Origin: Pseudonocardia sp. TRM90224
GTDB taxonomy: Bacteria; Actinomycetota; Actinomycetes; Mycobacteriales; Pseudonocardiaceae
Length of the DNA: 64,000 nt
Assembly (NCBI RefSeq): GCF_021245725.1
Contig: NZ_JAJGSX010000009.1
Coordinates: forward strand, 248,001 to 312,000
Direction: 5' to 3'
How positions within the stretch are numbered: the first letter of the stretch is position 1; the number at the start of each line of letters is the position of its first letter. The notes below the pieces were generated by a model. It did not search any database. It had not been told where the DNA came from and worked only from the letters and a program-made list of their open reading frames with translations. Position numbers and translations under genes: made by a program. Below are positions 32,414-44,223 of the stretch, piece by piece.

Positions 32414-33945
32414 CCACCCCAGGACGTGGTGGCGGGCACGGTCGCGACGGTGGGCGGCGCGGTGGTGGCCGGGGCGATGGACGGGGTGACGGCGGCCGCC
32501 GTGGCCGCCCGGCCGGCCGACGTGGCGCCGGACCGCCGCGGGGGCGGGTGGGGCCGCCGCGCCCGCCGGAGCTCGACCCCTCGCGACAGGCCGCGCTCGA
32601 GCTGCTCACCGCGGTCCGGGTGCGCGACGCCTACGCCAACCTCGCCCTGCCTGCGATCCTGCGCCGGCACCATCTCCGCGACCGGGACGCCGCGCTGGCC
32701 ACCGAGCTCGGCTACGGCACCTTGCGCGCGCGTGGGCTGCTCGACGCCATCATCGAGGCATGCACCGATCGGCCGCTCATCCGGGTGGAACCGACGCTGC
32801 TCGACGCGCTGCGGCTGGGCGCCTACCAGCTCCTGCGCACCCGCATCCCGCACCACGCTGCCGTCGACACCACGGTCGAGCTGGTGCGCGTCGACGCCGG
32901 CAGCCGGGCGGCCGGGTTCGTCAACGCCGTGCTGCGCAAGGTCGGCGCGCAGGACGAGCAGGCGTGGGTCGAGCAGCTCGCCCCGCCGGCGGCCGAGGAC
33001 CCGATCGGGAACGCGGCCTTCACCCACGCGCACCCGCGCTGGATCGCGCAGGCGTTCGCCGATTCGCTCGGGACCTCTGGAGAGGACGCCGAGGACGGTG
33101 ACGACGGCGAGCTCGCCGTCGCGCTGGCTGCTGACGACGCCCGACCCGCCGTGCACCTCCTCGCCCGTCCCGGCGAGATCACCGCGACCGAGCTGGCACT
33201 GGTGACCGGCGGCGCCGAGGCGCCGTTCTCGCCGTACGGCGTGCACCTGGAGCCGGGCAGCGGCGACATCGGCGACCTCGACGTGATCTCCGAAGGCCTG
33301 GCCGTGGTGCAGGACGAAGGCAGCCAGCTCGTGGCGCTCGCGCTCAGCAGGGCCGAACTGCTCGGCGACGACACCGGCCGCTGGCTCGACCTCTGCGCCG
33401 GGCCAGGCGGGAAGGCCGTGCTGCTCGGCGGGCTGGCCGCGCTCGACGGTGGCGAGCTGGATGCCGTCGAGCAGAGCGAACACCGGGCCGACCTGGTGCG
33501 GCGTGCGACCGACGGGCTCCCCGTGCGCGTGCACACCGCCGACGGCCGCGAGGCGCCCCTGCCCGACGCGGCGTTCGACCGGGTGCTCGTGGACGCGCCC
33601 TGCACCGGTCTCGGTGCGCTCCGGCGCCGCCCGGAGGCCCGCTGGCGGCGCCGCCCCGAGGACGTCGCCACCCTCACCAAGCTGCAGCGCGAGCTGCTCA
33701 CAGCGGCGCTGCGACACGTCCGCCCCGGCGGCGTGGTCGCCTACGTGACGTGCTCGCCGCACCTGGCGGAGACGGTCGCGGTGCTGAAGGGCGTGCTGCG
33801 CAAGCACAAGCAGATCGAGCAGCTCGACGCCCGCGCGACGCTGCCCGGTGTGCCGGCGCTCGGGGACGGGCCGACGGTCCAGCTGTGGCCGCACCGCCAC
33901 GGCACCGACGCGATGTTCGTCGCGCTCCTGCGCCGCCCGCTCTGA
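32410..33945 (+). CDS. rsmB: 16S rRNA (cytosine-967-C5)-methyltransferase RsmB
   Basis: Methylates C967 of 16S rRNA with SAM. About 511 residues: a ~55-residue Gly/Arg-rich N-terminal extension with RGG-like repeats, a NusB-like RNA-binding domain (~60-190: [12 protein letters not shown]), and the Rossmann methyltransferase domain with the SAM motif [11 protein letters not shown], catalytic motif IV VDAPCTG and motif VI TCSPH, carrying the two Cys of the m5C family. GTG overlaps the fmt stop. The RGG-rich extension is longer than in most relatives and may bind RNA. Confidence 0.94.
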   Translation: MTTPGRGGGHGRDGGRRGGGRGDGRGDGGRRGRPAGRRGAGPPRGRVGPPRPPELDPSRQAALELLTAVRVRDAYANLALPAILRRHHLRDRDAALATELGYGTLRARGLLDAIIEACTDRPLIRVEPTLLDALRLGAYQLLRTRIPHHAAVDTTVELVRVDAGSRAAGFVNAVLRKVGAQDEQAWVEQLAPPAAEDPIGNAAFTHAHPRWIAQAFADSLGTSGEDAEDGDDGELAVALAADDARPAVHLLARPGEITATELALVTGGAEAPFSPYGVHLEPGSGDIGDLDVISEGLAVVQDEGSQLVALALSRAELLGDDTGRWLDLCAGPGGKAVLLGGLAALDGGELDAVEQSEHRADLVRRATDGLPVRVHTADGREAPLPDAAFDRVLVDAPCTGLGALRRRPEARWRRRPEDVATLTKLQRELLTAALRHVRPGGVVAYVTCSPHLAETVAVLKGVLRKHKQIEQLDARATLPGVPALGDGPTVQLWPHRHGTDAMFVALLRRPL

Positions 33946-33961
33946 TCGGATCGCCAGCAGC

Positions 33962-34381
33962 TCAGCGACGCGTCTTCGACTCGGCCGCCCGGTCGAGGGC
34001 GGCGTCGAGCGCGAGGTCGAAGTAGTCGACCAGCATCTCCTCCTCGTCGCTGCCCGCGCCCACCTCGATCCGGATGTCCCTGGTCCGCCGGCCCGGCAGG
34101 AGGCGTCCGTGCGGGTCGGGGAGGTCGGCGCCCAGCTCGAAGCCGACGTTGACCCCACCGTCGCGGGGGAACAGCGCCCACAGGTAGCCGGCCTTCGGGT
34201 GGTGGTAGGCGACGCCGTGCCACATCGGGTTGACCCGCTCGCGCAGCCCGCTGTGTGCCCCGACCACCACCTCGCGCAGCTGCCGGACCAGCGCGGCGAC
34301 CTCCGGAGGCTCGCTCGCGAGCATCTTGTCGAGCTGCTGGTCGAACGTCGCACCCTCGGACACCGCACGAGTGAACCGCAC
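33962..34381 (-). CDS. DUF1801-domain protein
   Basis: A 139-residue small soluble protein with the DUF1801 pattern: an N-terminal helix pair (FDQQLDKMLASEPPEVAALVRQLREVV), ERVNPMWHGVAYHH, YLWALFPRDGGVNVGFELGADL, and a LLPGRRTRDIRI segment. The family (related to the YdhG/YdeI group) has no firm function. GTG start at 34381, divergent from rpe by 56 bases. Confidence 0.75.
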   Translation of the reverse strand: MRFTRAVSEGATFDQQLDKMLASEPPEVAALVRQLREVVVGAHSGLRERVNPMWHGVAYHHPKAGYLWALFPRDGGVNVGFELGADLPDPHGRLLPGRRTRDIRIEVGAGSDEEEMLVDYFDLALDAALDRAAESKTRR

Positions 34382-34425
34382 GTCACAGTGGTACCGCGAG
34401 TCCCTAGCCCCATTAGGCCCCGGCG

Positions 34426-34431
34426 TAGCCT
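34426..34431 (+). promoter_or_regulatory. Candidate -10 for leaderless rpe
   Basis: TAGCCT, 6 bases before the GTG at 34438. This favours the GTG start over the ATG at 34447. Confidence 0.4.
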
Positions 34432-34437
34432 GCTGGG

Positions 34438-35130
34438 GTGCATCCCATGATCGCGCCGAGCATGCTCTCCGCCGACTTCGCGCGGCTCGCCGACGAGGCC
34501 GCCGTCGTCGCGGGGGAGCCCGGCAACGGCGCCGATTGGCTGCACATCGACGTGATGGACGCCCACTTCGTGCCGAACCTCACACTCGGCCTGCCAGTGG
34601 TCGAATCGCTGCTCAAGGCCACGTCGGTGCCGCTCGACTGCCACCTGATGATCGAGGACCCGGACCGCTGGGCCATCGGGTACGCGGAGGCCGGCGCCTA
34701 CAACGTGACGGTGCACGTCGAGGCGGCGCGCGACCCCGTCGCGCTTGCGGCCGACCTGCGCGCGGCGGGCGCGAAGGCCGGCTTGTCGATCAAGCCGGGC
34801 ACGCCGCTCGAACCGCACCTGGACACGCTGCGCCACTACGACACGCTGCTGGTGATGAGCGTCGAACCAGGCTTCGGCGGCCAGCAGTTCATGCCCGAGG
34901 TGCTCGACAAGGTGCGGGCAGCGCGCCGGATGGTGGACACCGGCCACTTGACGCTGCTCGTGGAGATCGACGGCGGGATCAACGCCGACACCATCGAGGC
35001 CGCGGCGGAAGCCGGTGTCGACTGCTTCGTCGCGGGCTCCGCGGTCTACGGGGCCGACGATCCCGGCAAGGCGGTGCGCGCTCTGCGTGACAAGGTGCGC
35101 GCGGCGGCACCGCACCGCGGCTGGGCTTGA
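34438..35130 (+). CDS. rpe: Ribulose-phosphate 3-epimerase
   Basis: Interconverts ribulose-5-P and xylulose-5-P. A 230-residue TIM barrel with [11 protein letters not shown], the metal-binding block [18 protein letters not shown], the His in [18 protein letters not shown] and LVEIDGGIN. Order rsmB-rpe-rib is that of M. tuberculosis, where it supplies the pentose phosphate branch next to riboflavin genes. ribD (ribG), expected next, is absent. Confidence 0.96.
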   Translation: MHPMIAPSMLSADFARLADEAAVVAGEPGNGADWLHIDVMDAHFVPNLTLGLPVVESLLKATSVPLDCHLMIEDPDRWAIGYAEAGAYNVTVHVEAARDPVALAADLRAAGAKAGLSIKPGTPLEPHLDTLRHYDTLLVMSVEPGFGGQQFMPEVLDKVRAARRMVDTGHLTLLVEIDGGINADTIEAAAEAGVDCFVAGSAVYGADDPGKAVRALRDKVRAAAPHRGWA

Positions 35131-35151
35131 CCGACCTGACGGGGCGGTCGG
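35131..35151 (+). terminator. Short hairpin after rpe
   Basis: CCGACC (35131-35136) pairs with GGTCGG (35146-35151), 9-base loop, starting at the base after the rpe stop. Weak. The rest of the 118-base gap to ribE shows no FMN riboswitch. Confidence 0.4.
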
Positions 35152-35248
35152 GAACGATCGCCGACCGAACGTGGTTGCAGCTGTTCGAGCACATAGGACG
35201 AGTGGAGCGGCCGGGTCACCCGGGCCGAGCCGGATGAGGAGCACGAGG

Positions 35249-35877
35249 ATGTTCACGGGGATCGTCGAGGAGATCGGCGAGATCCTCGCCGTGCGGGAGA
35301 GCGCGGAGGTCGTGGTGCTCGTCGTGCGGGGGCACACGGTGACCGAAGCCACCCGACACGGCGACTCGATCGCGGTGAACGGTGTCTGCCTCACCGTGAC
35401 CAACCCCACGGGTAGCGATGGCGACACCTTCACCGTGGAGCTGGTGCCCGAGACCCTCAAGCGCTCGAGCCTCTCCGAGGCCCGGACCGGCGCGAAGGTG
35501 AACCTGGAGCGGGCCCTGCCGGTCGACGGCCGGCTCGGGGGCCACATCGTGCAAGGGCACGTCGACGGGGTCGCGATACTGCTTTCGCGCCACCCGGCCG
35601 ACCGCAGCGACGAGCTGGTGTTCAGCCTCCCGCACGACCTCGCCCGGTATGTGGTGCGGAAAGGCTCGATCGCGGTCGACGGGGTCTCGTTGACAGTGGC
35701 CGATGTGACCAGTGACACGTTCACCGTAGCGCTCATCCCCACGACGTTGGCGAACACCACACTCGGTTTCCGGCAGCCGGGAGATACCGTCAATCTCGAG
35801 GTCGACGTCGTCGCGAAGTACGTGGAGCGGCTGACGGCGGGGTACCTCAGTGGTTCCGGCGAGGAGGCCAAGGTCCA

Positions 35878-35881
<4 letters not shown>
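35249..35881 (+). CDS. ribE: Riboflavin synthase, alpha chain
   Basis: Dismutates two lumazines to riboflavin. The 210-residue protein starts with the diagnostic [12 protein letters not shown] and has two lumazine-binding halves: [14 protein letters not shown] and [20 protein letters not shown] 35249 with AGGAG seven bases before is the family start; upstream frame is not conserved. GTGA overlap with ribBA. Confidence 0.96.
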
Positions 35882-38175
<2,294 letters not shown>

Positions 38176-38220
38176 CCGCCGGCGCCGACCACAGCAGCAC
38201 ATACGGCAGGAAGGTCGTCG

Positions 38221-39147
38221 ATGACCGCAGCGGCAGAACAGGACATGGCCGGCGACGAGCAGGTGCTGACCTCGCTCAGCGATCACGTGCTGACGGTGAC
38301 GCTCAACCGGCCCGAACGCCTCAACGCGTTCACCGCGCAGATGGCGGCGGACCTGATCGCCGCGTTCGACCGGGCCGACGCCGACGACGAAGTGCGCGCC
38401 GTGGTCGTGACCGGCGCCGGCCGTGCCTACTGCGCGGGCGCCGACCTCGCCGGGGGTGGTTCGACGTTCGACTACGAGAAGCGCACCGCTCCGCGTCCGG
38501 TGGACGCCGACGCGGATCGTGACGGCGGCGGGCTGGTGGCTCTGCGGATCTTCGAGAGCACCAAGCCGGTGATCGGTGCGATCAACGGCCCGGCCGTCGG
38601 GGTGGGCGCCACGATGACGTTGCCGATGGACGTGCGGCTCGCGTCGACCACCGCGCGGATCGGATTCGTGTTCGCCCGCCGCGGCATCGTCCCCGAAGCC
38701 GCCTCCAGCTGGTTCCTCCCGCGGGTGGTCGGGATCAGCCGGGCGCTCGAGTGGGCGACGACCGGCCGGGTCTTCGACGCCGACGAGGCGCTCGCCGGCG
38801 GGCTGGTGCGATCCCTGCACGCACCGGAAGAGCTGCTGCCCGCGGCGTACGCGCTGGCCCGCGAGATCGCCGAGAACAGCGCGCCGGTCTCGGTGGCCCT
38901 CGCCCGCCAGATGATGTGGCGCATGCTGGGCGCCGACCACCCCATGGAGGCGCACCGGGTGGACTCGCGCGCGATGATCGAGCGCGGCCGTTCCGCCGAC
39001 GCCCTGGAGGGTGTCGGCGCGTTCCTGGAGAAGCGCCCGGCCACGTTCCCCGAGCGGGTCTCGACCGACATGCCGGGCTTCTACCCGTGGTGGCCGCGGC
39101 GCCCATGGGCACCGGTCGCGGACCGGCGTGACGAGCGCGACGGGTGA
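38221..39147 (+). CDS. Enoyl-CoA hydratase/isomerase family protein
   Basis: A 308-residue crotonase-fold protein, slightly longer than the usual ~260. Visible: NRPERLNAFTAQMAADLIAAFD, the oxyanion-hole segments AYCAGADLAG and GPAVGVGATM, and RRGIVPEAASSWFLPRVVG carrying a candidate catalytic Glu. A 20-residue insertion (FDYEKRTAPRPVDADADRD) follows the first oxyanion loop, seen in some acyl-CoA hydratase paralogues. ATG with AGGAAGG upstream. Substrate unknown. Confidence 0.88.
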   Translation: MTAAAEQDMAGDEQVLTSLSDHVLTVTLNRPERLNAFTAQMAADLIAAFDRADADDEVRAVVVTGAGRAYCAGADLAGGGSTFDYEKRTAPRPVDADADRDGGGLVALRIFESTKPVIGAINGPAVGVGATMTLPMDVRLASTTARIGFVFARRGIVPEAASSWFLPRVVGISRALEWATTGRVFDADEALAGGLVRSLHAPEELLPAAYALAREIAENSAPVSVALARQMMWRMLGADHPMEAHRVDSRAMIERGRSADALEGVGAFLEKRPATFPERVSTDMPGFYPWWPRRPWAPVADRRDERDG

Positions 39148-39176
39148 ACCATCCGCCTCGGGCGCGGCGGCACCCG

Positions 39177-39182
39177 TAGCAT
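39177..39182 (+). promoter_or_regulatory. Candidate -10 for leaderless dihydroorotate dehydrogenase-like gene
   Basis: TAGCAT followed by 7 bases and GTG 39190; this decides between the GTG codons at 39184 and 39190. Confidence 0.4.
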
Positions 39183-39189
39183 CGTGGGC

Positions 39190-40212
39190 GTGTTGCGCGC
39201 TCGCGATCAGGTAGGCACTCCCGGCGACGGGAGCAACGTTCGGCTCGGCGACATCGTGTTGCGCAACCGGCTGGTGACCTCCTCGAGCCTGCTCGGCTAC
39301 GGCGTCTCCAGCTCCGGTTTCTACGGCATGAGCCCGATCGCGCTCTTCGTGCCGCTCGCCGACTTCGGCGCCGTGACGACCCGCACGCTGACCGTCGAGC
39401 CGCGGGAAGGGCACTTCACCACCCGCGAGGACTGGGCGCTGCACGAGCTGCCAGGCCTGCTCAAGCGCTACGCCACCGTGCTGCGCGGGGTCGACGGCGG
39501 CTGGATCAACGCCTTCGGCTGGTGCAACGTCGGCATCGACGCCTACCTGCGCGACTACTACCCGCGCACCCGGGACCAGCGTGTGATCATCTCGCTGGGC
39601 GGCTTCTCCGCCGAGGAGTTCGTGACGCTGGTCGACAAGGTGAACGCGGCCGTCCCGGCGGGCGACATCGCCGCGGTCGAGTTCAACGTCTCCTGCCACA
39701 ACGTCAACTTCGACTTCTCGACGATCTTGCAGGACGTGCTCGACGAGGCCGTCCCGCGCAGCAACCACCCGGTGATCCTCAAGCTCTCCCCGGACTACGA
39801 CTACATCCGCAACGCGCAGCAGGCCGCGAAGGCCGGCGTGGCGGCGCTGACCGCGATCAACACGGTGAAGGCGCTGCGGCTCGACCCCCGCAGCGGCGCG
39901 CCCCTGCTCGCCAACTGCTACGGCGGGCTCTCCGGTCGCGCGATCAAGCCGATCGGCCTCCGGGTGGTCTCCGAACTGCGGGAGGCCGGGGTGAAGCTGC
40001 CGCTCATCGCGACCGGCGGCATCCGCACCGTCGACGATTGCCGGGAGTACTTCTGGGCGGGTGCCGACGCCGTGAGCCTCGGCAGTGCGGTCTGGCTCGC
40101 CAGCTATCCCGGCTACCTCACGGCCCCGTTCAGGGCGATGCACGTTCGGCGCGTGTTGAATGCCGTTCGGCGCTACAGACCGCATCCGGGCGGACCCGCT
40201 GCGTCGCGCTGA
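39190..40212 (+). CDS. Dihydroorotate dehydrogenase-like flavoprotein (class 1-like)
   Basis: A 340-residue FMN TIM-barrel protein. Class 1 features: LVTSSSLLGYG near the N-terminus, EFNVSCHNVNFD with a Cys where class 1 enzymes have their catalytic base (class 2 has Ser), INTVKALRLD, GGLSGRAIKPIGL and the FMN phosphate-binding ATGGIRTVDDCREYFWAGAD. It could oxidise dihydroorotate and stand in for pyrD, missing from the pyr operon, but relatives include enzymes of other substrate use. It stands alone between enoyl-CoA hydratase and HAD genes. Confidence 0.82.
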   Translation: MLRARDQVGTPGDGSNVRLGDIVLRNRLVTSSSLLGYGVSSSGFYGMSPIALFVPLADFGAVTTRTLTVEPREGHFTTREDWALHELPGLLKRYATVLRGVDGGWINAFGWCNVGIDAYLRDYYPRTRDQRVIISLGGFSAEEFVTLVDKVNAAVPAGDIAAVEFNVSCHNVNFDFSTILQDVLDEAVPRSNHPVILKLSPDYDYIRNAQQAAKAGVAALTAINTVKALRLDPRSGAPLLANCYGGLSGRAIKPIGLRVVSELREAGVKLPLIATGGIRTVDDCREYFWAGADAVSLGSAVWLASYPGYLTAPFRAMHVRRVLNAVRRYRPHPGGPAASR

Positions 40213-40299
40213 GCGACGATCTTCACCCGGACGTTGGAACCGGCAGGCTCCGAGCGGCCGGTCGATGGTTCGCAAGGTGACGCGCAAGGTGGTGACGTG

Positions 40300-41007
40300 G
40301 TGAACGCGGGCGGGCATCCGGACCCCATCCGGGCCGCACTGCGGCGGCCGCGGGTGGTGCTCTTCGACGTTCTCGAGACGATGTTGCAGGTCGAGGCCCT
40401 GCAGTCGCGGTTCGTCGACGTCGGCCGGCCGGGCCACGAATGGGAGCTCTTCTTCACGCGGACCGTACGCGACGGCATGGCGCTCACCCTCGCCGGCGGT
40501 GTGCGCCCGTTCAAGGAGGTCGCGCGGGCGGCACTGCGCACGACAACGGGCCACAGCCTCTCGGAGGACGCGCTCGACCACGTGCTGCAGGGCTTCAGCG
40601 AGCTGCCGCCACACGCCGACGTCGAGCCGGCGCTGATCGCGCTGGCCAGGGCGCGCGTGCCGGCGTTCGCCTTCACGCAGGGCTCCGCGGACGTGGCGCG
40701 CGACGCGCTCGACCGGGCCGGGTTGCGCACCTACCTGCGGGGAGTGCTCTCCACCGAGGAGATCGGCGCCTTCAAACCGCCGTCGCGGGTGTACCACTGG
40801 GCGAGCCGGCGGGTGGACGCCGCCATCGACCGGACGGCGCTGGTCGCGGTGCACTCGTGGGACGTGCACGGCGCGGTGCGGGCCGGGCTGATCGGCGGGC
40901 TCGCGACGCGGCTCGAAGGCGCGGTGCCGAGCGTGGTGGCCGCTCCACACGTGAGCGCGCCGCGGCTCGACGCCGTGGTCGAGCGGCTGCTCGCGCTCCC
41001 CGCGTAA
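40300..41007 (+). CDS. HAD-superfamily hydrolase, haloacid dehalogenase type II-like
   Basis: About 235 residues. HAD motif I VLFDVLETM (nucleophile Asp), motif II FTQGSADVARDALDRAG, motif III Lys in FKPPSRVYHWASRR, motif IV VHSWDVHGAVRAGLIGG, the WDVxGAxxAG form seen in haloacid dehalogenases. The cap lies between I and II. GTG 40300 has AAGGTGG seven bases upstream; the frame is open from 40234. Substrate unknown; phosphatase or dehalogenase both possible. Confidence 0.82.
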   Translation: MNAGGHPDPIRAALRRPRVVLFDVLETMLQVEALQSRFVDVGRPGHEWELFFTRTVRDGMALTLAGGVRPFKEVARAALRTTTGHSLSEDALDHVLQGFSELPPHADVEPALIALARARVPAFAFTQGSADVARDALDRAGLRTYLRGVLSTEEIGAFKPPSRVYHWASRRVDAAIDRTALVAVHSWDVHGAVRAGLIGGLATRLEGAVPSVVAAPHVSAPRLDAVVERLLALPA

Positions 41008-41049
41008 CGGAGCGTCGGCAGGGGCGGCAGCGGACGTGGTGGACATGCC

Positions 41050-41781
41050 TCACGCCCCGATCGCGCGCGGCGCCTGCGCGGCCACCGCACCGTGCCCGAG
41101 ATCGGCCCGCTCACCGGCTGCTGCACCCGCGGCGAACCCCGTGCCCGACAGCGTCGCCCGGCGGGCCTGCCCGAGCACCGGGAACGCCGCCGCGTAGGCC
41201 CGCTCGACCTGGCTGGTGCGATCGGCCAGCACGACGGCGAGCGTCCTGCCGTCGTCCGCGGCCGCGTGCTCGGCCGTCGCACCCCGCTCGGCACGCTCTT
41301 CGGCAGCGAGCAATCGGCGCCGGACCTCGACCGCGAACCCGTAGAGCCACGACCGGCGGTACGCCGCGACGGACTCGCCCTGCCACGCGGGGCGCTGCGC
41401 GGCGAGTTGATTTCCGACCTGGAGCAGCAGCGACGTGTAGAGCAGCTCGACCCGCTGCCGGTCGCTCGCGAAGCCGAAGAGGGTGACGGCCCCGACCTTG
41501 CCGCCCCAGGCCTGGTGGAGGACGGCCTTGCAGCGCATCGCGTCGGCGATCCAACCGAGCAGGCGGGCCTTCCCGGCGCTGTACGGGTCGCCCACCGTGA
41601 TCTTCTGCTGGCCGATCTCGTCGCGGCCGGGATGGGCGGCGGCCAGCAACGCGGCGTCGATCCCGTGGCGGGCCATGAGCTCCACGGCCTTCTCCGTGTA
41701 GATCTGCGCCTCTTCGGGCGTGGCGGCACGGTCCGCCTTGGCCAGCAGCTTGCGGACCGTGTCGAGCTTGTCGGCGCCCAC
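41050..41781 (-). CDS. DUF2786-domain protein
   Basis: A 243-residue protein with an N-terminal DUF2786 domain (residues ~4-43: [29 protein letters not shown]... ELMARHGID), a central domain with [30 protein letters not shown], and an Ala/Arg-rich C-terminus. The family is common in actinobacteria and some phages and has no established function. GTG start with GAGGAGG upstream. A LexA-like box lies 18 bases before the start and uvrC is the divergent neighbour, hinting at a role in DNA damage. Confidence 0.82.
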   Translation of the reverse strand: MGADKLDTVRKLLAKADRAATPEEAQIYTEKAVELMARHGIDAALLAAAHPGRDEIGQQKITVGDPYSAGKARLLGWIADAMRCKAVLHQAWGGKVGAVTLFGFASDRQRVELLYTSLLLQVGNQLAAQRPAWQGESVAAYRRSWLYGFAVEVRRRLLAAEERAERGATAEHAAADDGRTLAVVLADRTSQVERAYAAAFPVLGQARRATLSGTGFAAGAAAGERADLGHGAVAAQAPRAIGA

Positions 41782-41798
41782 CGCGGGCCCTCCTCGGA

Positions 41799-41814
41799 TC
41801 GAACGTGCGTTCGG
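41799..41814. promoter_or_regulatory. LexA (SOS) box-like operator
   Basis: TCGAAC-GTGC-GTTCGG matches 11 of 12 defined bases of the actinobacterial SOS box TCGAAC-N4-GTTCGA. It lies 18 bases upstream of the DUF2786 start and ~200 bases upstream of uvrC. A second half-site TCGAAC is at 41885-41890. Confidence 0.6.
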
Positions 41815-41864
41815 ACTGAGTCATTGATATCAGGCCCGGCGACGGCCCGGGGCCGGATCGACGC

Positions 41865-41885
41865 TCACGCACACGTGATTTTTTT
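41865..41885 (+). terminator. Small hairpin followed by seven T
   Basis: TCACG (41865-41869) pairs with CGTGA (41874-41878), loop CACA, followed by T7 at 41879-41885. A T-run is rare in this DNA. On the plus strand it has intrinsic-terminator form, between the DUF2786 promoter region and uvrC. The 5-bp stem is short. Confidence 0.4.
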
Positions 41886-42000
41886 CGAACGGAGGATTTG
41901 GGCCATCCGGAGGGTGGTCGACCCACCCCGGACTCCCTACACCAGTGCCGAGACACACCGCGCGGGCGGTGCCGCGGCTCGGCGTGTCGGGGGCCGGTCC

Positions 42001-42006
42001 TACCCT
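42001..42006 (+). promoter_or_regulatory. Candidate -10 for leaderless or short-leader uvrC
   Basis: TACCCT, 9 bases before ATG 42016; GGTGGAG between them could also act as a ribosome binding site if transcription starts further upstream. Confidence 0.35.
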
Positions 42007-42015
42007 GGTGGAGCC

Positions 42016-44223
42016 ATGCCAGATCCAGCCACGTACCGCCCAGCGCCAGGGTCGATTCCCGAGGCGCCAGGGGTCTATCGCTTCTCAGATCCGCACGGAC
42101 GGGTCATCTACGTCGGCAAGGCCAAGAGTCTCCGCCAGCGGCTGAACTCCTACTTCGCCGACGTCGCCGGTCTGCACCCGCGGACGCGGCAGATGGTGAC
42201 CACCGCCGGGCACGTCCAGTGGACCGTCGTCACGACCGAGGTCGAGGCGCTGCAGCTCGAGTACAACTGGATCAAGGAGTTCGACCCCCGCTTCAACGTC
42301 CGTTACCGCGACGACAAGACCTACCCGGTTCTCGCGGTGACGATGAACGAGCAGTACCCGCGGCTGCACGTCTACCGCGGCCCGCGGAAGAAGGGCGTGC
42401 GCTACTTCGGCCCGTACGCCCATGCGTGGGCCATCCGGGAGACCCTCGACCTGCTGTTGCGCGTGTTCCCCGCCCGCACCTGCAGCGCCGGGGTGTTCAA
42501 GCGCCACGGCCAGATCGGGCGGCCGTGCCTGCTCGGGTACATCGACAAGTGCTCGGCGCCGTGCGTCGGGAGGGTCGACGAGGAGGAGCACCGCGACATC
42601 GTCACCGACTTCTGCGACTTCCTCGCCGGCAAGACCGACCACCTGGTGCGCCAGCTCGAGCGCAAGATGGCGATCGCGTCGGAGGAGCTCGAGTTCGAGC
42701 GGGCCGCCCGGCTGCGCGACGACATCGGCGCGCTGCGCCGGGCAATGGAGAAGCAGGCCGTGGTGCTCGGCGACGGCACCGATGCCGATGTCGTCGCGTT
42801 CGCGCAGGACGAGCTGGAAGCCGCGGTGCAGGTCTTCCACGTGCGCGGCGGCCGGGTGCGGGGCCAGCGCGGCTGGGTGATCGACAAGGTCGAGCCGACC
42901 GACACCCCGCAGCTCGTCGAGCGGTTCCTCATCCAGTTCTACGGGGAGCAGGCAGCGCTCGCGAGCTCGGCCGACGACGCCACCCAGCCGGTGCCGAAGG
43001 AGATCCTCGTCCCGGAGCTGCCGCCCGAGTCGGCATCGCTGGCCGAGTGGCTCTCCGGGCTGCGCGGGTCGCGGGTGGGGCTGCGGGTGGCACAGCGCGG
43101 CGACAAGCGCGCGCTCGCCGACACCGTCGCGCGCAACGCCGCCGAGGCGTTCACCCAGCACAAGCTGCGCAGGGCCGGCGACCTCACCGCGCGGTCGGCC
43201 GCCTTGCAGGAGATCCAGGACGGGCTCGGGCTCGACTCCGCGCCGCTGCGCATCGAGTGCGTGGACGTCTCGCACGTGCAGGGCACCAACGTCGTCGCCT
43301 CGCTCGTCGTGTTCGAGGACGGCCTCGCGCGCAAGTCGGAGTACCGCCGGTTCGAGATCCGCGACGGGGCTGAGGGCGGCGACGTCGCGTCGATCGCGGA
43401 GGTCGTGCGGCGCCGCTTCCGCCGCTACCTCGCCGAGTCGTCCCCCGAGTCGTCCGCCGAGTCGTCTCCCGAGCCGTCAGCCGAGTCGCCGGTGGTGGAC
43501 AAGGCGACCGAGCACCGCCCCGGCATCGACCCGGAGACCGGTCGGCCGCGCAAGTTCGCCTATCCGCCGAACCTGCTGGTCGTCGACGGCGGCCAGCCGC
43601 AGGTCGAGGCCGCTGCCGACGTCCTCGCCGAGCTCGGCATCACCGACGTCGCCATCTGCGGTCTCGCGAAGCGCCTGGAGGAGGTCTGGATGCCGGCCGA
43701 CCCCGACCCGGTGATCCTCTCGCGCACCAGCGAGGGCCTCTACCTGCTGCAACGGGTGCGGGACGAGGCGCACCGCTTCGCGATCACCTACCACCGGCAG
43801 CGCCGCTCCAAGGCCATGACGGTCTCCGAGCTCGACGGCGTGCCGGGGCTCGGCCCGTCCCGCCGCAGCGCGCTGCTGCGCCACTTCGGCTCGGTGCGCA
43901 AGCTCAAGGCGGCCGAGGTGGACGAGATCGCGGCGTTGCCCGGGTTCGGGCGGCGGACGGCGGAGAGCGTGGTCGGGGCACTGCGTGGCGTGACCCGTAC
44001 GGAGGAACCGGACCAGCCTGGCGGGGGAACGCACCCCGGTGCGCGCCACGGCGAAGTCGGGCAAGCCCAATCATCAGGCAACCGATCACGGAGCCGGTCG
44101 ACGGCGCCGGATCCCGGGGCCGCGGCGCACAGGGGGAGTCACGATGGAAGCGACGGCGGACATCACGACAGCGGATACGGCTCTGGAGAGCCTGGTGGGG
44201 GGCGCGATGAGCGCGACGGTTGA
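42016..44223 (+). CDS. uvrC: Excinuclease ABC subunit C
   Basis: Makes both incisions in nucleotide excision repair. About 735 residues: GIY-YIG nuclease ([27 protein letters not shown]), Cys-containing [11 protein letters not shown], UvrBC helix-rich UVR motif ([24 protein letters not shown]), RNase H-like endonuclease domain ([48 protein letters not shown]) and C-terminal (HhH)2 ([33 protein letters not shown]). A Ser/Glu/Pro repeat near residue 475-490 sits in a loop of the nuclease domain. The ~60-residue tail beyond HhH is Gly/Ser/His-rich and overlaps rapZ. Start ATG 42016; upstream frame to 41092 is not conserved. Confidence 0.97.
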   Translation: MPDPATYRPAPGSIPEAPGVYRFSDPHGRVIYVGKAKSLRQRLNSYFADVAGLHPRTRQMVTTAGHVQWTVVTTEVEALQLEYNWIKEFDPRFNVRYRDDKTYPVLAVTMNEQYPRLHVYRGPRKKGVRYFGPYAHAWAIRETLDLLLRVFPARTCSAGVFKRHGQIGRPCLLGYIDKCSAPCVGRVDEEEHRDIVTDFCDFLAGKTDHLVRQLERKMAIASEELEFERAARLRDDIGALRRAMEKQAVVLGDGTDADVVAFAQDELEAAVQVFHVRGGRVRGQRGWVIDKVEPTDTPQLVERFLIQFYGEQAALASSADDATQPVPKEILVPELPPESASLAEWLSGLRGSRVGLRVAQRGDKRALADTVARNAAEAFTQHKLRRAGDLTARSAALQEIQDGLGLDSAPLRIECVDVSHVQGTNVVASLVVFEDGLARKSEYRRFEIRDGAEGGDVASIAEVVRRRFRRYLAESSPESSAESSPEPSAESPVVDKATEHRPGIDPETGRPRKFAYPPNLLVVDGGQPQVEAAADVLAELGITDVAICGLAKRLEEVWMPADPDPVILSRTSEGLYLLQRVRDEAHRFAITYHRQRRSKAMTVSELDGVPGLGPSRRSALLRHFGSVRKLKAAEVDEIAALPGFGRRTAESVVGALRGVTRTEEPDQPGGGTHPGARHGEVGQAQSSGNRSRSRSTAPDPGAAAHRGSHDGSDGGHHDSGYGSGEPGGGRDERDG
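43434..43492 (+). repeat. GAGTCGTC-type tandem repeat inside uvrC
   Basis: About five imperfect 12-base units coding ESSP/ESSA repeats between the RNase H-like segments. A likely length-variable, disordered insertion. Confidence 0.65.

Noticed and set aside
35131..35248. FMN riboswitch ahead of ribE
   Set aside because: The conserved RFN core sequences were looked for and not found.
43434..43492. Tandem repeat as a CRISPR array
   Set aside because: The units are 12 bases, contiguous and in frame inside uvrC; there are no spacers.
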